A DNA stretch of 64,000 bases from Bradyrhizobiaceae bacterium (lineage in GTDB: Bacteria; Pseudomonadota; Alphaproteobacteria; Rhizobiales; Xanthobacteraceae). The stretch is taken from contig RXJJ01000003.1 of NCBI GenBank assembly GCA_003963145.1, positions 300,146 to 364,145 on the forward strand, given 5' to 3'. The notes beneath the pieces were generated by a model. The model saw only the letters and a list, made by a program, of their open reading frames with translations. It did no database searches and had not been told where the DNA came from. Shown here one piece after another: positions 16,546 through 25,384 of this stretch (position 1 is its first letter; each line of letters opens with the position of its first letter). A program made the position numbers and the translations under genes.

Positions 16546-18720
16546 ATGAGGACAGCCGACAAAATTCTCTCCGGACCTTCGCGGCGGGAAGTGCTGACGA
16601 GCGCGCTCGCCGGCGGTTTCGTGCTGGCCTTCCATCTTCCGGTTGAGGCCGCGGTCAACGAGCCGCAACAGCCGCCGGATTCCACCGCCGGCAAATTTGC
16701 GCCGAATGCTTTCATCCGGATTGCCCCGTCAGGTGAAACAACTTTCGTGATGCCTCAGGTCGAGATGGGACAAGGCGTCTACACCTCGATCTCGATGATC
16801 ATCGCCGAAGAACTCGATGCGGATTTCTCCAGGCTGACGCTGGAGCATGCTCCTCCCAGCGACAAACTCTATGGCAATCCGCTGTTCGGCATTCAGGCCA
16901 CGGGCAACTCCAATTCCATTCGCGCGTTCTGGAAACCGCTGCGCACGGCGAGCGCCACCGCCCGCGCCATGCTGGTGCAGGCAGCGGCGCAGCAATGGCA
17001 GGTCGATCCGTCGAGCTGCACCGCCTCGAACAGCGTCGTCTCCCATAAAGACAGCGGTCGCTCGCTGTCCTACGGCGCGCTGGCCGACGCTGCCCAGCAG
17101 CAGAGCCCGCCGAGCGACGTGAAACTGAAAGATCCAAAGGATTTCACCCTGATCGGCAAGCCGCTGCCGCGCCTGGATACGCCGGACAAGGTCAATGGCA
17201 AGGTCGTGTACGGCATCGATGCAATTCTGCCCGGCATGAAATTCGCCACCATCAAGGCCTGCCCGGTCTTCGGCGGCAGAGTCGCCAAGGTCGACGATCG
17301 CGCCGCGAAGAAAATTCCCGGCGTACGCAATGTCGTCGTGCTCGAAAGCGCGGTCGCCGTGGTTGGCGATCACATGTGGGCCGCGCAGCAGGGTCTGGAC
17401 GCGCTCGACATCACCTGGAATGAAGGTCCGAATGTCAGCATCGGCTCGAAGGAAATCTGGGACAATCTTCGCGCCGTGAGTGAAAAAGACGGCGCTGTCG
17501 CCAAGTCGACCGGCGATCTCGCAAAAGCTTTCGCGTCGGGTGAGCGGATCGACGCCGTTTTTGAGCTTCCTTTTCTCGCTCACGCCACGATGGAGCCGAT
17601 GAACTGCACGGCTCAGGTCACGCCGGACGGATGTGAATTGTGGCTCGGCACCCAGATCATGTCGCGCGTGCAGTCCGAAGTTGCGAAGGCGCTCGCGCTG
17701 CCCCCCGAAAAAGTCACCGTGAACAATCATTATATCGGTGGCGGCTTCGGTCGAAGGCTCGAACCGGACATGGCAATTTCCGCCGCGCTCGTGGCAAAGC
17801 AGGCTGGCGCGCCCGTCAAGGTCGTCTGGAGCCGTGAAGAAGACATCCGGCACGACGTCTACCGGCCGGTCTACCGCAACACGATTTCGGCAACGCTGGC
17901 CGATGGCAGGATCGCCGCCTGGAAGCATCGCATCGCCGGATCGTCGGTGATGGCGCGCTGGTTTCCTCCCGGTTTCCAGAATGGCGTCGACATCGATGGC
18001 GTCGATTGCGCGATCGACATGCCTTACGACATTCCAAACTTTCGTGTTGAATTTGCCCGGGCCGAGCCGCCCGCCGTGCCGACGGGCTTCTGGCGCGGCG
18101 TCGGGCCGAACAACAACGTCTTCGCCATCGAATGCTTCATGGATGAGCTGGCGCGCAAGGCCGGCAAGGATCCGATCGCGTTTCGCCGCCCGATGCTGCC
18201 GCCGCGCCTGCAGGCGGCGCTCGACTTCGTGGCGGAAAAATCGGACTGGGGCAAACCGTTGCCGCCGCGCACCGGACGCGGCGTGAGCGTGCAGCCCGCT
18301 TTCGCCAGCTTCATCGCAACGGTGGTGGAAGCTTTCGTCGACGATTTCGGCGAACCGCATCTGCGCCGGGTGACCTGCGTCGTGGATACCGGCATCGCCA
18401 TCAATCCCAACACGGTAATGGCCCAGCTTCAGGGCGGCCTGATTTTCGGCTTCACCGCGGCACTCTATGGCGAAGTCACCATCGACAAGGGCCGCGTGCA
18501 GCAGTCCAATTTCAACGATTACCGCATGCTTCGGATCAACCAGACTCCTCCGATCGAGGTGCATGTCGTCAAAAGCGGCGAAAGCCCCGGCGGTATCGGC
18601 GAGACCGGCGTCGCGGCGGGACCGCCTGCTCTGCGTAACGCGATCTACGCCGCAACCGGCGTGCCGCTGCGGCGTTTGCCGATCGACCGCTCTCTGCTCG
18701 CCGTGGGGAAGAAAACATGA
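16546..18720 (+). CDS. Molybdopterin-binding large subunit of a xanthine-dehydrogenase-family hydroxylase (IorB-like)
   Basis: From the ATG at 16546 (behind TAGGAG) the protein has 724 residues. A twin-arginine signal (SRREVLTSALAGGFVLAF, Arg13-Arg14) predicts export of the folded cofactor enzyme to the periplasm. Cofactor-contact segments include QVEMGQGVYTS, GGGFGRRLEPD and the C-terminal GGIGETGVAAGPPAL, whose Glu is the expected catalytic base. The family hydroxylates N-heterocycles or oxidises aldehydes using water; the real substrate is unknown. The upstream in-frame extension to 16204 lies inside the 2Fe-2S gene and is not real. Its stop overlaps the cytochrome start (ATGA). Confidence 0.9.
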   Translation: MRTADKILSGPSRREVLTSALAGGFVLAFHLPVEAAVNEPQQPPDSTAGKFAPNAFIRIAPSGETTFVMPQVEMGQGVYTSISMIIAEELDADFSRLTLEHAPPSDKLYGNPLFGIQATGNSNSIRAFWKPLRTASATARAMLVQAAAQQWQVDPSSCTASNSVVSHKDSGRSLSYGALADAAQQQSPPSDVKLKDPKDFTLIGKPLPRLDTPDKVNGKVVYGIDAILPGMKFATIKACPVFGGRVAKVDDRAAKKIPGVRNVVVLESAVAVVGDHMWAAQQGLDALDITWNEGPNVSIGSKEIWDNLRAVSEKDGAVAKSTGDLAKAFASGERIDAVFELPFLAHATMEPMNCTAQVTPDGCELWLGTQIMSRVQSEVAKALALPPEKVTVNNHYIGGGFGRRLEPDMAISAALVAKQAGAPVKVVWSREEDIRHDVYRPVYRNTISATLADGRIAAWKHRIAGSSVMARWFPPGFQNGVDIDGVDCAIDMPYDIPNFRVEFARAEPPAVPTGFWRGVGPNNNVFAIECFMDELARKAGKDPIAFRRPMLPPRLQAALDFVAEKSDWGKPLPPRTGRGVSVQPAFASFIATVVEAFVDDFGEPHLRRVTCVVDTGIAINPNTVMAQLQGGLIFGFTAALYGEVTIDKGRVQQSNFNDYRMLRINQTPPIEVHVVKSGESPGGIGETGVAAGPPALRNAIYAATGVPLRRLPIDRSLLAVGKKT

Positions 18721-20054
18721 GCGGCGGCGCGCGTATTGTCGGCAGCCTTGTCGTGATCGGCGTGGTGGCGGCTGCATCCGCCGCCTGGTATGTGCGCGGT
18801 CCAGGTCCGATGGATTTCAGCGGCGGAAGCAAGGTCGCGCTCGCCGATTATAAAGAGGCGAAGCCCACCGGCGTTCCGGCGAAGCTGGCGCAGGCGAGCC
18901 TGATCGAGCGCGGCGCCTATCTGGCGCGCGCGGCCGACTGCATGGTCTGCCACACCGCGCAGGGCGGGCGGGACTACGCCGGCGGCCTGCCCTTCAAACT
19001 GGCGTTCGGTACGCTCTATTCGACCAACATCACGCCCGACAAGGAAACCGGAATCGGCAATTACACCGATGAGGATTTTCTCAACGCCATGCATCGCGGC
19101 ATCCGCCGCGACGGCCAGCGGCTCTATCCGGCGATGCCGTTCGCGGCCTACACCTATATGAGCGACGACGACGCACTCGCGATAAAGGCCTATCTGTTCA
19201 GCCTCGATCCGGTCCGCAACGAGACGCCCGGCAACACGCTGACATTCCCGTTCAACCAGCGCTGGGGCATGGCGTTCTGGTCGGCGCTGTTCAATCCCGA
19301 TACACGTTTCGCGCCCGACACCAGCCAGAGCGCCGAATGGAACCGGGGCGCCTACCTCGCCGAGGCGCTGGCGCATTGCGGCGATTGCCACACTCCGCGC
19401 AATCTGGCCTTCGCGCTCGACAACCGCAAAAAATTCGGCGGCGCGCTGACGGCCGGCTGGCGCGCCTACAACATCTCCTCCGACAAGAGCACCGGCGTCG
19501 GCGGATGGAGCAAGGACGACCTGATCTCCTATCTGTCGACCGGACACGTCACCGGCCATGGCACGGCGTCGGGGCCGATGGGCGAAGCGGTGCTGCACAG
19601 TTTCAGCAAGATGGCCCCCGAGGACATTGCCGCGCTGGTCACCTATCTGCGCAGCGTTCCGGCAGTCGCCTCGAACGATCCTTCGACGTTCGCACCGCCC
19701 GCGCCGGCATCCTACAAGGAAGGCGGCGGATCGGCGAATGCAGCAGGCCAGAAGATATTTGAAGGCTCCTGCGTCAGTTGTCACGGCTGGAGCGGCGAGA
19801 GCGGATTGTCGCCCTTCGCGACACTGACCGGCTCGCGCAGCGTCAACGATCCAAGCGGCACCAACGTGGTGCAGGTGATCCTCAACGGGACGAAGACGAC
19901 AGCAGGCGCCTTGTCGATGCCCGCCTTCGGCAGTTCGCATTCCGATGAGGAAATCGCGGCGGTCGCCAATTACGTCACCGCGCGCTTCGGCACCAAGGGT
20001 GCGCAACTGACCGCGCAGGACGTGGCGCAGCTGCGGGCGCAAACCGCGCAGTAG
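18717..20054 (+). CDS. Membrane-anchored triheme cytochrome c
   Basis: The 445 residues begin with one hydrophobic segment (about 7-25) that anchors or exports the protein, followed by three CxxCH heme sites: CMVCH (75-79), CGDCH (221-225) and CVSCH (352-356). The layout matches the cytochrome subunits of membrane alcohol and aldehyde dehydrogenases, which feed ubiquinone or a terminal oxidase. Starting within the stop of the large-subunit gene, it is translationally coupled and is the likely electron acceptor of the IorAB-like enzyme. Confidence 0.93.
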   Translation: MSGGARIVGSLVVIGVVAAASAAWYVRGPGPMDFSGGSKVALADYKEAKPTGVPAKLAQASLIERGAYLARAADCMVCHTAQGGRDYAGGLPFKLAFGTLYSTNITPDKETGIGNYTDEDFLNAMHRGIRRDGQRLYPAMPFAAYTYMSDDDALAIKAYLFSLDPVRNETPGNTLTFPFNQRWGMAFWSALFNPDTRFAPDTSQSAEWNRGAYLAEALAHCGDCHTPRNLAFALDNRKKFGGALTAGWRAYNISSDKSTGVGGWSKDDLISYLSTGHVTGHGTASGPMGEAVLHSFSKMAPEDIAALVTYLRSVPAVASNDPSTFAPPAPASYKEGGGSANAAGQKIFEGSCVSCHGWSGESGLSPFATLTGSRSVNDPSGTNVVQVILNGTKTTAGALSMPAFGSSHSDEEIAAVANYVTARFGTKGAQLTAQDVAQLRAQTAQ

Positions 20055-20084
20055 GACCGCGCGGCGCTTCATGCAGGTGCGGGT

Positions 20085-20609
20085 CTATCGGCCCATGACG
20101 TAGGCGTTGAGCTGGCGCATCTGTCCCACGATCATGGTGGAGTGATCCTCGCCCGCGCGCGGCACGAGATAGACGAAGCGCCGCACATTGGGTGAGCGGC
20201 TTGCACCGCCCGGCGGATCCATGCTGACGACGAGCTGCACCGGCACGCCGGCCTGACCGAGCGTCGCCGCCATGTCGGATGCCGCGCCGCCGCCGAGCGA
20301 ATGGCCGACGATCTTGATCGAACTGGTGCGGCCGCTCTTGTATTCCTCGATCGCCTGCGCCGCGAGCGAAGGCTCATCGCCGTGATTGGCGACGGTGGTG
20401 CGAATACCCGCGCGCTGCATGCGATAGCCCCACTCCGCCAGCCCCGGAGAATTGTTGCCGAGGCCGAGAAAGACATAGAGATGCGTGCCGCCGCGCGCAT
20501 GCGCCGAACGGTGATGCGCATGGGATCTGGCGTGACCGGTTTCCGGCAAGGCGAGAGCGGCACAGGCCGCAAGCGCCGCACACCCGGCGGCAATACGGAA
20601 CAGGATCAT
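20085..20609 (-). CDS. Exported alpha/beta-hydrolase-like protein
   Basis: The 174-residue product has a signal peptide (residues 1 to about 27) and then a histidine-rich stretch. IVGHSLGGGAA supplies a nucleophile elbow with Ser104; Asp131 (SMDPPG) and His156 (EDHSTM) are well placed to complete a catalytic triad. At this length it is a minimal lipase/esterase fold. No oxyanion partner, lid or substrate is evident. It is convergent with the cytochrome gene and stands alone. Confidence 0.72.
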   Translation of the reverse strand: MILFRIAAGCAALAACAALALPETGHARSHAHHRSAHARGGTHLYVFLGLGNNSPGLAEWGYRMQRAGIRTTVANHGDEPSLAAQAIEEYKSGRTSSIKIVGHSLGGGAASDMAATLGQAGVPVQLVVSMDPPGGASRSPNVRRFVYLVPRAGEDHSTMIVGQMRQLNAYVMGR

Positions 20610-20783
20610 GCGAAAAAGCCCCCGAAATCAATTCCGATCTATAATTTCGGCGAATGCCGCGAACACCGGCGCCGCCATCATGCGCGGACAGCTAACAGGG
20701 GCAACGGGATATTGGCAAGCTGTCAGACTATCGCGCCAGCAGACTGCAATGCGTTTACAATTTCCGCGCGATGAAAAGGCCTT

Positions 20784-21635
20784 CTACTCCTTGCGAGGCG
20801 TCAGTTCCCGGCGCAGCGCAACATCCACCAGCCGATCGGGCGTCAGCGCACGGCCGATCGGACCGAATTGCGCATAAAGCCCGACACTGTAGCGCGCTCG
20901 CGGATGCGTCGCCGTCGCCGCCTTGAGGATGGCCCGCGCGACCCGCTCGGGCGTGAGCACGCCGAACCGGCCCGGCCGCAGGAACTCGCGCATCTTGCGT
21001 TCGAGATTGATCTTGAAATCGCGATACGGGCTTTGCGCGCCGGTGTCGGGAATGGATTTCACCAAGGTCGCTTCGAAATGCGTGGCGATCGGCCCGGGCA
21101 GGATGTTGACGACATCGATGCCGAACGGCTGAACTTCCGGCCGCAACGCATCCGCCAGCGCCTCGATCGCGAATTTGGTGGCGTGATAGGCGCCGCCGCC
21201 GGGAATGGACACGCGCCCGGCCACCGAGCTGACGTTGACGATACGCCCACGACCGGCGCTGCGCATCGCGGGCAAGACCAGCTGCGCAAGCCGCAGTCCG
21301 CCGAACACGTTGGTCTCGAACTGCTTGCGAATCGCCTCCGGCGAAATTTCCTCGAGCGGACCGTATTGGCCGTAACCGGCATTGTTGACCAGAATGCCCA
21401 CCGCTCCGAATTCGGCCTCGACGGCATTTACGGCGGCGATCCGGGCGGATTCGTCGGTGACGTCGAGCGCCAGCGTGCGGCAGCCGGCCTCACGCAAGGG
21501 ATCGAGTTGCGACGGATCGCGCGCGGTGGCGAAGGTCGTGAAGCCCGCGCGGCAAAACGCCAGCGCCGCGGCACGCCCCACTCCGGTGGAGCATCCGGTC
21601 ACAAGAACAGGCCCGGGATCGCTCGGCTTTGGCAC
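20784..21635 (-). CDS. Short-chain dehydrogenase/reductase (17-beta-HSD-like SDR)
   Basis: The 283 residues start at a GTG behind GAGGTGA. Motifs are TGCSTGVGRA (cofactor loop), NNAGYGQYG, NVSSVAGRVSIPGGGAYHATK (Ser, Tyr and Lys of the catalytic triad) and LPGPIATHF. The C-terminal 60 residues, with RFGVLTPERVARAILKA, resemble the extended tail of oxidoreductases close to 17-beta-hydroxysteroid dehydrogenase. ATARD after the second strand suggests NADP use. Substrate unknown. Confidence 0.88.
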   Translation of the reverse strand: MPKPSDPGPVLVTGCSTGVGRAAALAFCRAGFTTFATARDPSQLDPLREAGCRTLALDVTDESARIAAVNAVEAEFGAVGILVNNAGYGQYGPLEEISPEAIRKQFETNVFGGLRLAQLVLPAMRSAGRGRIVNVSSVAGRVSIPGGGAYHATKFAIEALADALRPEVQPFGIDVVNILPGPIATHFEATLVKSIPDTGAQSPYRDFKINLERKMREFLRPGRFGVLTPERVARAILKAATATHPRARYSVGLYAQFGPIGRALTPDRLVDVALRRELTPRKE

Positions 21636-21737
21636 GGCTCACCTCATCCACGCCACATCGGTAACGGACCAATCCTGTCGCCGCAATGACCCCATGACGA
21701 CAATGGACCTTTGCCGGCCGAAAGCGGTTAGCGGTGA

Positions 21738-22472
21738 ATGGATTTCCCGCTCCGAACCGGAACAGCCGGGTGGACTGTTCCCGCGCAATTCAAGGCCGAC
21801 ATTCCCGGCGGCGGCAGTCATCTGGAACGCTACGCGCGGCGTCTCAATGCGGTTGAGATCAACTCGTCGTTTTACCGACCGCACCAGAGAAAAACCTATG
21901 AACGCTGGGCCGGGGCCACTCCAGACGGCTTTCGTTTTTCCGTGAAGATGCCGAAAGCGATTTCGCACGAACACCGGCTGAAGGATTGTGTCGCGCTGAT
22001 CGACCGCTTTCTTGAGGAGATCGCGGGCCTCGGCGACAAGCTCGGCGTGCTGCTGCTGCAACTGCCGCCGACATTCTCTTTCGACGAGTCGCGCGCGACG
22101 CAATTTTTCGAGAGCCTGGCGGCCCGCACCGGCACGCCGATCGCGCTCGAACCCCGCCATGCGAGCTGGTTCGGCCCGCAGATGGATCGCTGGCTCGCGG
22201 AGCGGCATGTCGCGCGCGTGGCTGCCGATCCCGCCCCCGTACAGGGTGCCGGTGCGCCGGGCGGCTGGCCCGGGCTTGCCTATTATCGCTGGCACGGCTC
22301 GCCGAAAATCTATTATTCCGATTACGGCGAGGATGCGCTCGCCGCGCTCGGCCGTCGGCTTTACGAGAGTCGGGCACAGGGCGAGACATGGTGCATTTTC
22401 GACAACACCGCACTCGGCGCAGCATTCGGCAACGCGCTGTCATTAAAAGAGCGTGACAACACCATTTTGTGA
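21738..22472 (+). CDS. DUF72 family protein (YecE-like)
   Basis: The 244 residues open with RTGTAGWTVP and continue with VEINSSFYRPHQRKTYERWA, FRFSVKMPKAISHEHRL and LLLQLPPTF, all DUF72 hallmarks; AYYRWHGSPKIYYSDY and CIFDNTALGAAFGNAL finish the TIM-barrel-like domain. The fold recalls sugar isomerases or nucleases, but function is not settled. The protein is cytoplasmic. It is divergent from the SDR, with about 100 bases between the starts. Confidence 0.88.
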   Translation: MDFPLRTGTAGWTVPAQFKADIPGGGSHLERYARRLNAVEINSSFYRPHQRKTYERWAGATPDGFRFSVKMPKAISHEHRLKDCVALIDRFLEEIAGLGDKLGVLLLQLPPTFSFDESRATQFFESLAARTGTPIALEPRHASWFGPQMDRWLAERHVARVAADPAPVQGAGAPGGWPGLAYYRWHGSPKIYYSDYGEDALAALGRRLYESRAQGETWCIFDNTALGAAFGNALSLKERDNTIL

Positions 22473-22517
22473 GGCCCGGCCCTTGCAATGCCGTTTTGGC
22501 TAGCGACAATCGCGGCG

Positions 22518-22874
22518 ATGAAAACTCCTCATTATATTGCCGCGACTGTTTTCGCCGTGGCACTTCAGGCAGCCGTTCCTGCGCTGGCGCAGGATGCGCC
22601 GGTCCGCCGTCCCTTCACTTCGACATTGTCGAACAATGTTCCGCTCGCATTCGGCATGGATACCAGCGAAGCCTCGCGCGCGCTCGGCGGCCTGCCGCTG
22701 ACTTATGTGAGCGGCAGACCGGGCGACGAGCTTTTCATGGTGGTGCAGCCGGTCAACGGCGACGGCTTCATGTGGCGCAACGATCCCCTGTATCTGCAGT
22801 TCCGTCGCGGACGTCTCACCGGCTGGAAAGGCGACTGGTCGCGCGGCTGGATGTGGCGCTCGCCCTTCGGCTGA
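22518..22874 (+). CDS. Small secreted protein of unknown function
   Basis: From the ATG at 22518 the product has 118 residues, with a signal peptide (MKTPHYIAATVFAVALQ... ending ALAQDA). The mature part is about 95 residues with a repeated pattern of short strands (LTYVSGRPGDELFMVV and YLQFRRGRLTGWKGDW), and ends in tryptophan-rich GWMWRSPFG. I do not recognise the family. It follows the DUF72 gene by 45 bases and is convergent with the export lipoprotein gene. Confidence 0.6.
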   Translation: MKTPHYIAATVFAVALQAAVPALAQDAPVRRPFTSTLSNNVPLAFGMDTSEASRALGGLPLTYVSGRPGDELFMVVQPVNGDGFMWRNDPLYLQFRRGRLTGWKGDWSRGWMWRSPFG

Positions 22875-22904
22875 CCCGAACAACAGCCGGCAGGTGCTGA
22901 CCGA

Positions 22905-23546
22905 TCAGAACCAGCGTTCGCTGACCTGAATCGTATCGCCGGGCCGCAACAGCGTCCCCATCGGCGCGGCAACGCGCGAGGCGCCCGAAGCGTCGGTGCG
23001 GGTGATCGTGACATTGGTGCGGAAGGCGCGCGGGGTGAACCCGCCGGCGATGGCGATCGCGCTTTCCACCGTCATGTTCGGCACGAAGGGATATTGGCCG
23101 GGCGCGGTGACTTCGCCGAGGATGAAGAAGGGACGATAGGTCTCCACCTCCACCGCGACATAGGGCTCGCGCAGATAACCCTTCTTGAGTTTGGCGGTGA
23201 TGACGGCGGCGACCTCGGGCGGCGTCAGGCCCCGCGCGCGAACCGCGCCGATCAGTGGCATGGTGATCGCGCCGCCCGCATCGACGGCGTAAGTGTTGGT
23301 GAGGCCTTCCTGACCGAACACGACGATGCGCAGCTTGTCGCCCGCATCCAGCCGGTACGGACCGTCACTCGTCGAGAAGGTGTAGGGAACGGGGCCGGCG
23401 AGATTCGGCTTGATATTATAGGCGAGCATGTCGAGATCGCCGCCGCCGGCCACCGTGCCTGTCGGCAGCACCGGCGTGTGCATGCAGCCCGACACGGCAA
23501 GTGCGAGAAACAAGGCGGCAATCAGCGGTAATCGAAACGCGCGCAC
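22905..23546 (-). CDS. Polysaccharide export outer-membrane lipoprotein (Wza-like)
   Basis: The 213 residues start at a GTG behind GGAG. The signal ends in a lipobox (AVSGC, Cys about 21). The Poly_export domain follows (YRLDAGDKLRIVVFGQEGLTNTYAVDAGGAITMPLIGAV) and then one SLBB-like domain (FFILGEVTAPGQYPFVPNMTVESAIAIAGGF). Wza proteins are about 380 residues; this short form lacks the extra C-terminal domain and the membrane-spanning helix. No glycosyltransferase or Wzc gene lies nearby, so its export partner is elsewhere. Confidence 0.88.
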   Translation of the reverse strand: MRAFRLPLIAALFLALAVSGCMHTPVLPTGTVAGGGDLDMLAYNIKPNLAGPVPYTFSTSDGPYRLDAGDKLRIVVFGQEGLTNTYAVDAGGAITMPLIGAVRARGLTPPEVAAVITAKLKKGYLREPYVAVEVETYRPFFILGEVTAPGQYPFVPNMTVESAIAIAGGFTPRAFRTNVTITRTDASGASRVAAPMGTLLRPGDTIQVSERWF

Positions 23547-23659
23547 GAAACGCTCCGGGCCTGCCTCCAGATAAAGAGACAGACCCGGTTTGCAGCATTT
23601 ATGGTTAACAAAGGGTATTCACGGCCCGGATTTGGCGAATCCCGCCTTCCGGACTGGGC

Positions 23660-24319
23660 TCAGGCGGCGTTGACGCCGACCCCGATCGGGCAGGACACGC
23701 CGGTGCCGCCCAGCCCGCAATAGCCGGCAGGATTTTTGGCCAGATATTGCTGGTGATAGTCCTCGGCGTAATAGAAGTCTTTCAGCGGCGCGATTTCCGT
23801 GGTGATCGGCCCGAAACCCTTGGCGGCGAGCGCCTGGTTGTAGTCCGTCTGCGACGCCAGAGCCGCCTTCATCTGCGCCTCCGATGTGGTGTAGATCGCC
23901 GAACGATATTGCGTGCCGATATCGTTGCCCTGCCGCATGCCCTGGGTGGGATCATGATTTTCCCAGAACACCTTCAGAAGCTTCTCATAGGAGATCTTCT
24001 TGGGATCGTAGACGACCATCACCACTTCGGTGTGGCCGGTGCGGCCCGTGCAGGTCTCTTCATAGGTCGGGTTTGGCGTCGAGCCTCCGGCATAACCGAC
24101 GGCGGTGACATAAACATCGTCGCCGAGCTCCCAGAATTTGCGCTCCGCGCCCCAGAAACAGCCGAGGGCGAACACGGCGGTTTCCATGCCGGCGGGGAAA
24201 GGCGACTTCAGATTATGGCCGTTGACGAAATGGGTCCGCGCCGTCGGCAGCGGGGTGGAGCGGCCCGGCAGGGCCTCGGCGGCGGTCGGAATCGTGAGCG
24301 GCTTGCGTGAGAAAAGCAT
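23660..24319 (-). CDS. msrA: Peptide methionine sulfoxide reductase A
   Basis: The 219 residues carry the catalytic Cys54 in [13 protein letters not shown], the substrate pocket residues in HTEVV and NHDPTQ, and two C-terminal recycling cysteines (Cys201 and Cys210 in [12 protein letters not shown]). MsrA reduces the S-form of methionine sulfoxide in proteins, using thioredoxin. Strong AAGGAG precedes the ATG at 24319. The first 45 residues are an extension common in the long MsrA type. Monocistronic as far as can be seen. Confidence 0.95.
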   Translation of the reverse strand: MLFSRKPLTIPTAAEALPGRSTPLPTARTHFVNGHNLKSPFPAGMETAVFALGCFWGAERKFWELGDDVYVTAVGYAGGSTPNPTYEETCTGRTGHTEVVMVVYDPKKISYEKLLKVFWENHDPTQGMRQGNDIGTQYRSAIYTTSEAQMKAALASQTDYNQALAAKGFGPITTEIAPLKDFYYAEDYHQQYLAKNPAGYCGLGGTGVSCPIGVGVNAA

Positions 24320-24402
24320 TAAGCGTCTCCTTCACTTTGCTGCGGGGGATATATGTATTTACGCGCAGAATGTCAGAGTGTTACGGCGCCCGCCGCGCAG
24401 TT

Positions 24403-24720
24403 TCAGTCGCGTCCATAGCCGATCAGCGGACGGGGAGGACGGAACAACACCAGCAGTAAAATTCCGACAATGCCGAGAACTGCCCAAGTGGGCTGGTTGA
24501 GAATGACCTTTACGACATTGTCCCAGAGAAACACGGAGACGCCTTCCACAGTCTTCTGGAATGAGCGCTGACTGGCCTGATTGATGTCGTTCCAGAACTC
24601 ACCAAGTTTGGTGAGCCTCAAGGTCTGGTCCGCGATCGAGCGGGCGCCATCGTAAACCAGGAAAATGAAGGCTCCGGCGAGCAGCAGCAGGCCGATCAGC
24701 CGGAAAAAACCACGGATCAT
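24403..24720 (-). CDS. Small two-span membrane protein of unknown function
   Basis: From the ATG at 24720 (AAAGGG upstream) the product has 105 residues. One helix lies at about 5-24 (FFRLIGLLLLAGAFIFLVYD) and another at 78-97 (AVLGIVGILLLVLF), joined by a polar loop of about 50 residues. The tail PPRPLIGYGRD is short and basic. I recognise no characterised domain; homologous short membrane proteins seem usual in related genomes. It is divergent from rpsT. Confidence 0.6.
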   Translation of the reverse strand: MIRGFFRLIGLLLLAGAFIFLVYDGARSIADQTLRLTKLGEFWNDINQASQRSFQKTVEGVSVFLWDNVVKVILNQPTWAVLGIVGILLLVLFRPPRPLIGYGRD

Positions 24721-25049
24721 GAGGCACCCTTTATATTGCAGCCGCAATAGCCTCCCGACCGCCAAAATTCAATCGGAACGGGGGATTTTGGCCAATTTGA
24801 TCGCTCTGGAGCGCCCCGAAGTCCGTTGACGGTCAGGTCCGGCCATCTTATAAGGTCCCCAAAAGGCGGCGGAGCGATCCGGCCGCCCTGTTCTTTTGGA
24901 CTTCGGCGTTGCAGCTGTTTTGCTTGCTGCCGACTTGCTTGCCACCGGCGTCCGCGGAACATCCATCATTCAAGCACCGGCCGATTATCGTCAGCCGATC
25001 GAAGTCAGGCCGGCGGACGCCGCCGCCGCCGCTGAAGGACCGAGAGCAC
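24721..25049. other. rpsT upstream region
   Basis: These 329 bases separate the divergent membrane-protein gene from rpsT and must hold the promoters of both. A minus-strand frame at 24769-24969 (66 codons, rich in Ala, Ser and Lys) is open, but it has no ribosome binding site and uses codons rare in the neighbouring genes, so I do not call it. Confidence 0.45.
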
Positions 25050-25316
25050 ATGGCCAATACCACTTCCGCCAAGAAGGCGACGCGCAAGATTGCCCGCCGG
25101 ACCATCGTCAACAAGTCCCGCCGCACCCAGATGCGCGGCGCGGTTCGCTCCGTCGAGGACGCGATCAAGGAGGGCGATCGCTCGGCGGCGCTGGAAGCTT
25201 TCAAGAAAGCCGAGCCGGAACTGATGCAGGCGGCGCAGCGCAATATCATTCACAAGAACAACGCCAGCCGGAAGGTGTCGCGTCTCGCGCACCAGATCGC
25301 CAAGCTCGCGAAGTAA
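25050..25316 (+). CDS. rpsT: 30S ribosomal protein S20
   Basis: The 88 residues have the S20 composition and order: [30 protein letters not shown] then a three-helix bundle ending [10 protein letters not shown]20 binds 16S rRNA in the body of the small subunit early in assembly. The ATG at 25050 is the family start; the open frame continues upstream without family similarity. A strong terminator follows 38 bases after the stop, so the gene is probably transcribed alone. Confidence 0.98.
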   Translation: MANTTSAKKATRKIARRTIVNKSRRTQMRGAVRSVEDAIKEGDRSAALEAFKKAEPELMQAAQRNIIHKNNASRKVSRLAHQIAKLAK

Positions 25317-25354
25317 TTCGCCGCGCGAAAATCTCCAGCGATTCAAGATGTGAT

Positions 25355-25384
25355 AAAAGCCCGGCGATTGCCGGGCTTTTCTTT
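25355..25384 (+). terminator. Rho-independent terminator of rpsT
   Basis: An 11-bp perfect stem, AAAAGCCCGGC (25355-25365) with GCCGGGCTTTT (25370-25380), closes a GATT loop and runs into CTTTT. Confidence 0.93.

Noticed and set aside
16729-18777. 682-codon minus-strand frame opposite the molybdopterin subunit gene
   Set aside because: Same shadow effect; the plus-strand gene has clear cofactor motifs and a Tat signal.
20085-20609. LPETG sequence in the exported hydrolase, as in sortase substrates
   Set aside because: It lies at the end of an N-terminal signal peptide, not at a C-terminal sorting signal, and the organism is Gram-negative.
24769-24969. Minus-strand 66-codon frame rich in Ala, Ser and Lys upstream of rpsT
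   Set aside because: No ribosome binding site, poor codon choice relative to neighbours, and it overlaps the rpsT promoter region.
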